Shown here: in pieces, positions 1 through 6,789 of the stretch
Numbering within the stretch: position 1 is the stretch's first letter
How the letters are laid out: every line of letters begins with the position of its first letter
Assembly (NCBI GenBank): GCA_003535335.1
Contig: DOHJ01000150.1
Span: 15,180-23,064, forward strand
DNA length: 7,885 nt
DNA from: Paracoccaceae bacterium
GTDB lineage: Bacteria; Pseudomonadota; Alphaproteobacteria; Rhodobacterales; Rhodobacteraceae
Direction: 5' to 3'
The notes under the pieces: model-generated
What the model saw: the letters and a program-made list of their open reading frames with translations, nothing else
Told to the model about the DNA's origin: nothing
The model's database searches: none
Translations under genes and position numbers: made by a program

Positions 1-438
1 GATCTGGACGAAGCCCGCGCAGGGCTGGCGACTGATCCGGTCTGGGAACATTTGTCGGGGGCAATTGCCACTGCGCCCTGCCTGACGATTGCGGCATTGA
101 ATGGCACCCTTGCGGGCGGCGCATTTGGAATGGCGCTGGCCTGTGACTTGCGCATTTCGGTACCGGCGGCAAAATTTTTCTATCCGGTGATGAAACTGGG
201 GTTTTTGCCCCAACCATCGGATCCGGTGCGCCTGCGGGCATTGATTGGTCCGGCCCGTACCAAATTGATTTTGATGGCGGGGCAGAAAATTACGGCGGCT
301 CAGGCCCTGGATTTCGGGCTGGTCGACCGGCTGGTTGCTGCCGGTGAAATGACGCAAGCCATTGCCGAATTGACCGCAGATGTGTTAGCCGCAAAACCGG
401 ACGTATTAAACGGCATTAAACAGATGTGTAACGATTAG
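1..438 (+). CDS. Enoyl-CoA hydratase/isomerase (crotonase) family protein, 5'-truncated by the window edge
   Basis: The reading frame is open from base 1, so this is the C-terminal 145 residues of a protein that in this family is usually about 250-260 aa. The crotonase core is clear: an oxyanion-hole segment AALNGTLAGG at visible residues 31-40, then ALACD (45-49), and the later GxKITAAQALDFGLVDRLV-like helix typical of the fold. It aligns without gaps to rat mitochondrial enoyl-CoA hydratase as I remember it. In that alignment the two catalytic glutamates (rat E144 and E164) correspond here to Gly43 (codon 127-129) and Val63 (codon 187-189). The CoA-thioester fold and oxyanion hole therefore look intact, but classical hydration chemistry is doubtful. 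It could be an isomerase, a thioesterase-like member, or another crotonase subtype. The stop lies 9 nt before the mscS-family start, so the two are probably cotranscribed. Family assignment is firm; the reaction is not. Confidence 0.9.
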   Translation, partial: DLDEARAGLATDPVWEHLSGAIATAPCLTIAALNGTLAGGAFGMALACDLRISVPAAKFFYPVMKLGFLPQPSDPVRLRALIGPARTKLILMAGQKITAAQALDFGLVDRLVAAGEMTQAIAELTADVLAAKPDVLNGIKQMCND

Positions 439-441
439 AGG
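437..441 (+). promoter_or_regulatory. Ribosome binding site of the MscS-family gene
   Basis: AGAGG lies 6 nt before the ATG at 448 and overlaps the TAG stop of the upstream crotonase-family gene. It supports the 448 start and suggests translation continuing along one mRNA. Confidence 0.6.
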
Positions 442-447
442 TCAACA

Positions 448-1764
448 ATGGACGGGCAACCTGAAATTATCCAAACGGCGCTTGCCTATTTCGATCAGGG
501 CTGGGAATTGGCCAAAGGCTGGCTGCTAAGCCCTGCGGCATGGTCGCAATTCGGGCTGCTGATCGCGGCCTTTTTGCTGGCGCTTGTCGTTAGCCGAAAA
601 CTGGTTCCTGCGCTGAAATCGCTGATTGAACCCCCAACAGGCCAAGACAGCTATCTGGCACGGGCGCGCCGGTTTGTTTTAATATTTTTGCCCCTGATGC
701 TGCCGTTGCTGGCCTATTTTTTTACAGGAATTGGCGAACAGGTCACGCGCTCGATATTCGGCTCGGGCGAAGTGATCGCCTTTGGCAAACGTCTATTCCT
801 GTTTTTAGCCGCCCGCGCCTTGGTGCGCGACATTATCAAAGATTCGTTCCTGAAACTGCTGGGAAAATACGTGCTGATTCCGGCAATGGCGCTTTATGCG
901 TTCGGGTTTCTGGATGATCTGGCCGCCTATCTGAACGCCACAACGGTGACGATGGGTAATATTTCGTTTTCGATTATGTCACTGGTGCGCGGTATTATTG
1001 CCGGCAGCCTGCTGTTTTGGCTGGGTCGCTGGTCAAATGATCAAAGCGCCAACCTGATCAGCAAACAAAAGGAAATGCGTCCTGCTACAAGGCAGCTGGC
1101 AATCAAAGCGGCCGAGATCACGATCTTTGGCTTTGCCTTTTTGATGCTGATGAGCATCATGGGTATTAACCTTTCGGCCCTTGCGGTTCTTGGTGGTGCA
1201 ATCGGTGTCGGGCTTGGTTTTGGTCTGCAAAAAATCGCCTCGAATTTTATTTCGGGGGTGATTTTGCTGCTGGAGGGCCAAGCAACGGTTGGCGATTACA
1301 TCGAACTGGATGGCGGCGAAGCAGGCACAATCGTTAAAATGATGGCCCGCGCTACCATTTTGGAAACCTATGACGGGCGCTGGATTGTGGTGCCCAATGA
1401 GGATTTCATCACCACGCGTGTGGTGAACTATTCCGACAGCGGATCCGCCAACCGCTACGAGGCCGAATTCAGCGTGTCATATGACACCGACATCAACAAA
1501 ATTCCGGCCATTGTCGAGGCGGCGGTGGCCAAAAACAAAGACATTCTGGACAAGCCCTATCCGCCCGATTGCGAGCTGCGCGGATTTGGTGAAAGCGGCA
1601 TCGATTTTGCCGTTGAATTCTGGGTGAACGGGATTGACGATGGTGACAATAAATACACCTCGGATGTGCTGTTTTTGATCTGGAATGCGCTAAAAGAAAA
1701 CAACATCGAAATTCCATTCCCGCAGCGTGTGGTGGAAATCAAAGGCGGTTTTCCAAATGCCTGA
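448..1764 (+). CDS. MscS-family mechanosensitive ion channel, 438 aa
   Basis: Members of this family are inner-membrane channels that open under membrane tension and release solutes during hypo-osmotic shock. The N-terminal half is strongly hydrophobic, with likely membrane segments near residues 32-49, 76-93, 108-127, 138-155, 172-192 and 223-240. The conserved pore helix follows (about 244-276), containing the Gly-rich stretch GVGLGFGLQ (253-261) and SNFISG (265-270). After it come the beta-domain start VGDYIEL (281-287) and the signature VVPNEDFITT before a hydrophilic C-terminal alpha/beta domain. At 438 aa with about six or seven segments it is larger than E. coli MscS (286 aa, three segments) and resembles the extended-N-terminus subfamilies. 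Aligning Q261 with Q112 of E. coli MscS puts Val254 and Phe258 at the positions of gate residues L105 and L109. It is the middle gene of a packed three-gene run; its last 8 nt overlap the next gene. The exact subfamily is not resolved. Confidence 0.93.
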   Translation: MDGQPEIIQTALAYFDQGWELAKGWLLSPAAWSQFGLLIAAFLLALVVSRKLVPALKSLIEPPTGQDSYLARARRFVLIFLPLMLPLLAYFFTGIGEQVTRSIFGSGEVIAFGKRLFLFLAARALVRDIIKDSFLKLLGKYVLIPAMALYAFGFLDDLAAYLNATTVTMGNISFSIMSLVRGIIAGSLLFWLGRWSNDQSANLISKQKEMRPATRQLAIKAAEITIFGFAFLMLMSIMGINLSALAVLGGAIGVGLGFGLQKIASNFISGVILLLEGQATVGDYIELDGGEAGTIVKMMARATILETYDGRWIVVPNEDFITTRVVNYSDSGSANRYEAEFSVSYDTDINKIPAIVEAAVAKNKDILDKPYPPDCELRGFGESGIDFAVEFWVNGIDDGDNKYTSDVLFLIWNALKENNIEIPFPQRVVEIKGGFPNA

Positions 1765-2935
1765 CGCGTTGATTGTTGGTGCCGGACCTGCCGGTTTAAT
1801 GGCCGCAGGCGAGCTGGCAAATGCCGGAATTTCTGTGCAGGTGGTTGACGCAATGCCGTCTGTGGGCCGCAAGTTTCTGATGGCGGGAAAATCCGGCCTG
1901 AACCTGACCAAGGACGAAGCACTGGATCAGTTCATCGCGCGTTACGACTGTCCTGAACTAAACCACATCCTGCGCGCATTTGACAATTCTGCTGTGCAGG
2001 GCTGGGCCAATGATCTGGGCCAGGATGTGTTCACTGGCAGCAGTGGTCAGGTTTTTCCCAAGGCGATGAAAACCTCGCCTTTGCTGCGGGCCTGGTTGGT
2101 GCGTTTGCGGGGACAGGGCGTTGAGTTTCAAACCCGCTGGCGTTGGACCGGTTGGAATGACGGCTATATTTTCCAGACGCCGGAAGGTGAAAAAACGCTG
2201 ACGCCAAAGGTCTGCGTTCTGGCGCTGGGCGGTGCCAGCTGGTCGCGGCTGGGATCAAACGGGGCGTGGTCCGGATTGTTGGCAGAAAAAGGCGTGGAAC
2301 TGGCCCCTTTCAAACCTGCGAATATGGGGTTTGTGGTGGACTGGACGCCGTACATGCAAAAACATTTTGGCGCGGCCGTTAAAGGTGTGATTTTAACCGC
2401 CGGCAAAAAATCGGTGCGCGGCGAATTTGTCATTTCAAAGCGTGGCGTTGAGGGCAGTGGAATTTATGCGGTTTCAAAAGAAATGCGCGACGGCGCGCCA
2501 TTGTCGCTTGATCTGATGCCCGACTGGACACAGGAAAAAATAGCCGCACGCCTGAATAAACCGCGCGGAAAAACAACCTTGATGAACCACATGCGAAAAG
2601 CATTGAAACTGGATGCCGCCAAGCTGGCGCTGCTACAGGAATTTGCCCGTCCTTTGCCAACAAAGCAGGGTAAACTAGCCACATTGATAAAATCCGTACC
2701 TATCAATCATTGCGGGCCTCGGCCAATGGACGAGGCCATTTCTACGGCTGGCGGGATTTCATTTTCGGCGCTTGGCGATGATCTGCAATTGCGGGAACTT
2801 TCCGGCACATTTTGCGCCGGTGAAATGCTGGATTGGGAGGCCCCGACGGGGGGCTATCTGTTGACCGGCTGTTTTGCCACGGGGCGCTGGGCCGGGCGCT
2901 CGGCGGCGAAGTATTTAGGGGGCGTAGACCTATAA
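1757..2935 (+). CDS. HI0933/TIGR03862 (PP_4765)-family flavoprotein, putative FAD-dependent oxidoreductase, 392 aa
   Basis: A Rossmann FAD-binding motif starts at once: VGAGPAGLMAAG at residues 7-18, with D31 at the end of the second strand as expected for binding the FAD ribose. The family hallmark follows as GRKFLMAGKSGLNLT (37-51). C-terminal HI0933-type motifs are STAGG (329-333) and FCAGEMLDWEAPTGGY (352-367), which close the FAD site. Length suits the family. I chose the ATG at 1757 rather than an in-frame ATG at 1727: 1757 places the dinucleotide-binding strand at the extreme N terminus, as in homologues, while the 30-nt extension lies wholly within the channel gene. The start overlaps the channel stop by 8 nt, which suggests translational coupling; a purine-rich AAAGGCGG lies at 1741-1748. 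Related HI0933-family proteins include BaiN, but the substrate of this subfamily is not known to me, so only flavoprotein status is claimed. Confidence 0.9.
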   Translation: MPDALIVGAGPAGLMAAGELANAGISVQVVDAMPSVGRKFLMAGKSGLNLTKDEALDQFIARYDCPELNHILRAFDNSAVQGWANDLGQDVFTGSSGQVFPKAMKTSPLLRAWLVRLRGQGVEFQTRWRWTGWNDGYIFQTPEGEKTLTPKVCVLALGGASWSRLGSNGAWSGLLAEKGVELAPFKPANMGFVVDWTPYMQKHFGAAVKGVILTAGKKSVRGEFVISKRGVEGSGIYAVSKEMRDGAPLSLDLMPDWTQEKIAARLNKPRGKTTLMNHMRKALKLDAAKLALLQEFARPLPTKQGKLATLIKSVPINHCGPRPMDEAISTAGGISFSALGDDLQLRELSGTFCAGEMLDWEAPTGGYLLTGCFATGRWAGRSAAKYLGGVDL

Positions 2936-3898
2936 ATCTGGGCGCTTGGGGCGCGGCGCAGCGGCACGCGACAGGCGGTCATTGATCGCAATTCCCAGCC
3001 CTTTTTGCGGGATCGGCGCAACGGCAATGGTGCCAGCCTTTTGGCGATCCAGCGCATGCAGATGTGCAAACAGGTTTGCGGCGGCCTCAACCAGATCGGC
3101 GCAAGGCGACAGGTTCAGATCGGCTTGCGTATCGGGGCCAAAACCAAGCTTCAATTCACCGGCACGCTTTGATTTCGCGTTCAGGCGCAAGCTGGCGGTC
3201 GGGGCATAATGCGAAGAGAGCTGACCCGGTGCATTTGGTGCATTCGGTTTTTCCGACGGGTTGTGAATGGCCAGATTTCCAGCCAAACAACGCTCGATCG
3301 CGTCTTGCGCCAACCCGCCAGAGCGCAGCAGGGTTGGCACAGGATCAAATCCGACGATGCTGCTTTCAAGCCCGACCTTACAAGCGCCCGCATCAAGAAT
3401 GGCGTCAATTTTACCCGCCAGCCCCTCGGTCACGTGATCGGCTGTGGTTGGGCTGATCTTTCCTGAAATATTGGCAGAAGGGGCGGCAACGGGACCGGAA
3501 AACGTGGTTAACAACTGGTTGGCGATGGTGTGATCAGGCATGCGCAACCCGATGGTTTGTAATCCGGCAGTAACAAGACCGGACAGCCCTGAATTTTGGC
3601 GCAACGGCAAGACCAGCGTTAGCGGACCGGGCCAAAAGGTCGAGGCCAATTTCAAGGCAGTATCATCAAATTCGGCAATTTCCTGCGCCATTTCCAGATT
3701 GGCAACATGCACGATTAACGGGTTGAACGATGGCCGCCCTTTGGCCTGAAATATACCTGCAATAGCCTGACCGTTGCGCGCATCGGCCCCCAGTCCGTAA
3801 ACCGTTTCGGTGGCAAAGGCGACCAGCCCGCCATTTTGCAGGATTTGGGCGGCGCGATTAATACCGTTTCTGTCGTTATTCAGGGTTTTGGTTATCAT
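2930..3898 (-). CDS. L-threonylcarbamoyladenylate synthase (Sua5/TsaC family, two-domain form), 322 aa
   Basis: The enzyme makes threonylcarbamoyl-AMP from threonine, bicarbonate and ATP, the first step of the universal t6A37 modification of ANN-decoding tRNAs, in the cytoplasm. The YrdC domain covers about residues 10-200: FATETVYGLGADA (28-40), the KxR motif in KGRPSFNPL (53-61), FWPGPLTLVL (88-97), the SxN motif in PSANISG (140-146), and a GLESSIVGF...LLRSGG segment (175-194). A linker rich in Asn, Ala and Pro, including PGQLSSHYAP (223-232), leads into a smaller C-terminal Sua5 domain (about 235-322), so this is the longer Sua5 form rather than single-domain TsaC. The stop codon overlaps that of the flavoprotein gene tail to tail. 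The start at 3898 has only a weak purine-rich upstream stretch but gives the expected N terminus. It is divergent from the acyl-CoA dehydrogenase gene. No oddity in key residues was seen. Confidence 0.95.
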   Translation of the reverse strand: MITKTLNNDRNGINRAAQILQNGGLVAFATETVYGLGADARNGQAIAGIFQAKGRPSFNPLIVHVANLEMAQEIAEFDDTALKLASTFWPGPLTLVLPLRQNSGLSGLVTAGLQTIGLRMPDHTIANQLLTTFSGPVAAPSANISGKISPTTADHVTEGLAGKIDAILDAGACKVGLESSIVGFDPVPTLLRSGGLAQDAIERCLAGNLAIHNPSEKPNAPNAPGQLSSHYAPTASLRLNAKSKRAGELKLGFGPDTQADLNLSPCADLVEAAANLFAHLHALDRQKAGTIAVAPIPQKGLGIAINDRLSRAAAPRPKRPDL

Positions 3899-3927
3899 TT
3901 CAATCAGGCTCTGACGCTGCGTTTCGG

Positions 3928-3955
3928 TTGATGGGCGTGTGACATGCGGTAGATT
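3928..3955 (+). promoter_or_regulatory. Weak candidate promoter for the acyl-CoA dehydrogenase/MBL pair
   Basis: TTGATG (3928-3933) and TAGATT (3950-3955), separated by 16 nt, loosely resemble a housekeeping sigma-70-type promoter. They lie in the 128-nt divergent region between the two flanking genes (3899-4026), which must contain promoters in both directions. The match is poor and no operator was recognised; the location is the stronger argument. Confidence 0.2.
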
Positions 3956-4013
3956 GCCACAAAGATATGCGTGACATAGCCAAAGCGCGCAAGGATTCCA
4001 AGCAGACGAATGA

Positions 4014-4019
4014 AAAGGA
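4014..4019 (+). promoter_or_regulatory. Ribosome binding site that decides the acyl-CoA dehydrogenase start
   Basis: AAAGGA lies 7 nt before the ATG at 4027. This strong Shine-Dalgarno match, with the MPYQAPVKD N terminus typical of the family, favours 4027 over the in-frame ATG at 3967. Confidence 0.75.
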
Positions 4020-4026
4020 TAAATCC

Positions 4027-5745
4027 ATGCCGTATCAAGCCCCCGTTAAGGATTATAAATTCCTGTTTGAGCATGTGGTCGGATTTGATCAGGTTGCGCA
4101 CAGCGACAAATTTTGCGAGGCCACACCGGATTTGGTCGATGCGGTTTTTAACGAGGCAGGGCGGCTGGCAAACGATGTTCTGGCCCCGCTGCAACGCGCC
4201 GGTGATTTGCATCCGGCGGTTTTTGAAAACGGCAAGGTTCGCTGCTCGCCCGGGTTTGCCGACGGTTATCGCGCGATTGCAGACGGCGGCTGGATCGGCA
4301 TGTCGTCCGCGCAGGAAAATGGCGGCATGGGCCTGCCTGTCGCAATGACTGCGGTGGTGAATGAAATGATGGCGGGTGCCTGTCTGGCGTTGCAATTAAA
4401 TCCGTTGATGTCGCAGGGGCAAATCGAGGCTTTGGAGCATCACGCCAGTGACGCGCTAAAGGAAATTTATCTGCCCAAGCTGATCAGCGGGCAGTGGTGT
4501 GGTACGATGAATTTGACCGAACCACAGGCCGGATCCGACGTGGGGGCGCTAACCAGCAAGGCTGTGCCAAATGGTGATGGAACCTTTGCAATCACCGGAA
4601 CCAAGGTGTTTATCAGCTGGGCTGACAATGATTTTTCTGAAAATATTTGCCATCTGGTTTTGGCGCGACTTCCCGATGCGCCAGCGGGCACAAAAGGCAT
4701 CAGTCTGTTTATGGTTCCCAAACTGATCCCCGATGCGGATGGCAATCCGGGTGTGGAAAATAGCCTGAAAATTGTGTCTCTGGAACATAAAACCGGCTTG
4801 CACGCCAGCCCGACAGCGGTGATGGATTTCGCTGGTGCAACCGGTTGGCTGGTTAGTCAGCAACACGCGGGGCTAAAGGCGATGTTCACCATGATGAATA
4901 ACGCGCGGCTTGGGGTTGGTATTCAGGGTTTGGGTGCAGCCGAAGGCGCATTTCAACACGCGCTTAGCTACGCCAAGGAGCGCAAACAGGGCCGCGTGCC
5001 GGTTGAAGATGGCACCGGTACGATTGCCGATCACGCCGATGTGCGGCGCATGCTTTTGACCATGAAGGCCGAAATTCACGCTGCCCGTGCCATTGCCTTG
5101 GCGTGCGGTGTGGCGATTGATCTGGGCGATGCGCTGGCCAGTGATGAGTGGCGCGCGCGTGCGGCGTTTTTAACACCAATTGCCAAGGCTTACGGCACTG
5201 AAACGGGGTCAATGGTGGCGGCGCTGGGGGTGCAGGTGCATGGCGGCATGGGCTATATCGAGGAAACCGGCGCGGCCCAATACGCCCGTGATGTGCGGGT
5301 GACAGAGATTTACGAGGGCACAAACGGCATTCAGGCCATGGACCTTGTGGCGCGAAAAATGATGGATGGCGGCGATGTGGCGTTCCGGATGCTGGATGAA
5401 ATCGAAGAATACACCGAGGCCAAACGCCAACAATTTCCGCGCATGGCCGATGCGGTTTGGCACGCCTGCGAAACCTTGCGCGAGGCCACAGAATGGCTGG
5501 TTGGTCAAAAGAATATGAACGATAGATTTGCCGGTGCGGTGCCTTATTTACGGGCCTTTGCGCGGGTTTTGGGCGGGTATTACCATCTGAAATCAGCCGT
5601 TGCCGATGGTGGAAAGGCGGCGCGCAGCGAACTGGCGCAGTTTTATATTTTCCGCCTGTTACCTGAACATACGGCATTGCTGGCCCATGCCAAGGCGGGT
5701 GCTGACGGGTTGTACCGGATCTCGGTTGATGATCTATCTGGGTGA
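4027..5745 (+). CDS. Acyl-CoA dehydrogenase, long form with extra C-terminal domain (DmdC-like), 572 aa
   Basis: This FAD enzyme family introduces an alpha-beta double bond into an acyl-CoA and passes electrons to electron-transfer flavoprotein. Domain order: N-terminal helical domain (about 35-155); middle beta domain starting at GTMNLTEPQAGSD (159-171), the FAD/substrate signature; C-terminal helical domain with MNNARLGVG (290-298) and QVHGGMGYIEE (403-413); the catalytic base Glu430 in EIYEGTNGIQ; then an additional helical domain (about 455-565) of the PF12806 type. Length and layout match the roughly 590-aa class that includes DmdC, the 3-methylmercaptopropionyl-CoA dehydrogenase of DMSP demethylation in marine roseobacters. 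That class also contains paralogues of unknown chain preference, and no other dmd gene is visible, so DMSP metabolism is only a possibility. It is the first gene of a pair with the MBL hydrolase; its TGA overlaps that gene's ATG. Confidence 0.94.
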   Translation: MPYQAPVKDYKFLFEHVVGFDQVAHSDKFCEATPDLVDAVFNEAGRLANDVLAPLQRAGDLHPAVFENGKVRCSPGFADGYRAIADGGWIGMSSAQENGGMGLPVAMTAVVNEMMAGACLALQLNPLMSQGQIEALEHHASDALKEIYLPKLISGQWCGTMNLTEPQAGSDVGALTSKAVPNGDGTFAITGTKVFISWADNDFSENICHLVLARLPDAPAGTKGISLFMVPKLIPDADGNPGVENSLKIVSLEHKTGLHASPTAVMDFAGATGWLVSQQHAGLKAMFTMMNNARLGVGIQGLGAAEGAFQHALSYAKERKQGRVPVEDGTGTIADHADVRRMLLTMKAEIHAARAIALACGVAIDLGDALASDEWRARAAFLTPIAKAYGTETGSMVAALGVQVHGGMGYIEETGAAQYARDVRVTEIYEGTNGIQAMDLVARKMMDGGDVAFRMLDEIEEYTEAKRQQFPRMADAVWHACETLREATEWLVGQKNMNDRFAGAVPYLRAFARVLGGYYHLKSAVADGGKAARSELAQFYIFRLLPEHTALLAHAKAGADGLYRISVDDLSG

Positions 5746-6785
5746 TGGAACAAATTGTTAATAAAATCCGCTATCCGTTTGAAACACCCCCTGCCGAGGG
5801 CGAGGCCATTCAGCTGGCTGATGGGGTGTTGTGGATGCGCCTGCCTTTGCCGATGGCGCTGGATCATGTGAATGTTTTTGCGCTGGATGATGGTGATAGC
5901 TGGACTGTGATCGACACCGGTTTTGCCTCGCGGCGCAGCAAGACGATCTGGCGCAAATTACTGGCGGGTCCGATGGCTGGAAAACCCGTCGGCAGGGTGA
6001 TTGTGACCCATCACCACCCGGATCATATCGGTCTTGCAGGCTGGTTTCAAGCTGAGCACGGGGTCGAATTATGCACCACGCGCACCGCATGGTTGTTTGC
6101 CCGGATGTTGACGCTGGATGAGCAAGACAGACCGACCAAGGAAACGCTGGATTTTTGGCGATCGGGCGGGATGAATGGCGATCTGTTTGACAAACGCGCA
6201 AATGAACGACCCTTTAATTTTGCCGATATGGTTGCGCCGATGCCGCTGGGTTTTATGCGGGTCAAACAGGGCGATGTGATCGGTTTTGGCGGCCGTAAAT
6301 GGGATGTGCATATCGGCAATGGCCACGCGCCCGAACACGCGACATTCTGGAGCCGTGACGATAATCTGGTGCTGGGAGGCGACCAGTTACTGCCATCAAT
6401 TTCAGCCAACATCGGGGTTTACGCCACGGAGCCCGAGGCCGATCCGCTGGCCGACTGGCTGGAGTCTTGTGAACGGCTTGGCCGGTTGGCACGTGAGGAT
6501 CATCTGGTTTTGCCCGGTCATAAACTGCCGTTTACCGGCCTGCCAACCCGAATGCGTCAGCTGATTGATAACCATCACGGCGCTTTGAAGCGGCTGGCAA
6601 AACATCTGTCGGAACCACGCACGGCTGCACAATGTTTTGCCCCGCTGTTCAAGCGAAAAATCGGTGAGGATGTTTACGGGCTTGCTTTGGTCGAGGCCGT
6701 TGCCCATTTAAACCACATGCAGCAAAACGGCCAAGTGACGCGCAGCCGCCGTGATGACAGGGCTTGGCTGTGGCGATTGAAATAG
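5745..6785 (+). CDS. MBL-fold metallo-hydrolase with C-terminal winged-helix domain, 346 aa
   Basis: All metal ligands of a dinuclear metallo-beta-lactamase-fold hydrolase are present: the HxHxDH motif in THHHPDHIG (88-96; H89, H91, D93, H94), H194 in GHAPEH (193-198), bridging D213 in GGDQ, and H259 in LPGHKLPF. The first-strand acidic motif VIDTG (55-59) is also present. After the catalytic domain, residues about 270-346 resemble the beta-lactamase-associated winged helix of LACTB2-like proteins, with AHLNHMQQNG (320-329) near the end. It is probably a cytoplasmic hydrolase of a thioester, ester or phosphodiester; the substrate is not determinable here. Coupling to the acyl-CoA dehydrogenase gene suggests an acyl-CoA or derived thioester (inference). 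The ATG at 5745 shares one base with the upstream stop (TGATG); a GTG at 5742 is an alternative start adding one residue. No good Shine-Dalgarno is visible, consistent with reinitiation after the upstream stop. Confidence 0.93.
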   Translation: MEQIVNKIRYPFETPPAEGEAIQLADGVLWMRLPLPMALDHVNVFALDDGDSWTVIDTGFASRRSKTIWRKLLAGPMAGKPVGRVIVTHHHPDHIGLAGWFQAEHGVELCTTRTAWLFARMLTLDEQDRPTKETLDFWRSGGMNGDLFDKRANERPFNFADMVAPMPLGFMRVKQGDVIGFGGRKWDVHIGNGHAPEHATFWSRDDNLVLGGDQLLPSISANIGVYATEPEADPLADWLESCERLGRLAREDHLVLPGHKLPFTGLPTRMRQLIDNHHGALKRLAKHLSEPRTAAQCFAPLFKRKIGEDVYGLALVEAVAHLNHMQQNGQVTRSRRDDRAWLWRLK

Positions 6786-6789
6786 GTTT

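Noticed and set aside
52..54. TTG as the start of the crotonase-family protein
   Set aside because: The frame is open to base 1 and the product would lack the N-terminal half of the fold; the true start is outside the window.
1727..1756. Upstream in-frame ATG extending the flavoprotein by 10 residues
   Set aside because: It would move the FAD-binding strand away from the N terminus and lies entirely inside the channel coding sequence; 1757 fits the family.
3967..4026. Upstream in-frame ATG extending the acyl-CoA dehydrogenase by 20 residues
   Set aside because: The extension is very rich in Lys and Asp and unlike the family N terminus, while the ATG at 4027 has a strong AAAGGA site 7 nt upstream.
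3904..4395. Minus-strand open frame of 163 codons ending just upstream of sua5
   Set aside because: Most of it is antisense to the acyl-CoA dehydrogenase gene, the composition is shadow-like, and no domain or good start is seen.
4964..5677. Long minus-strand open frame of 237 codons opposite the acyl-CoA dehydrogenase gene
   Set aside because: It lies wholly antisense to a clear enzyme gene, is Arg/Pro/His-rich as expected for a shadow frame, and shows no domain.
4027..6785. Calling the dehydrogenase dmdC and the region a DMSP pathway
   Set aside because: The protein class fits, but long-form acyl-CoA dehydrogenases have several paralogues and no other DMSP gene is present in the window.
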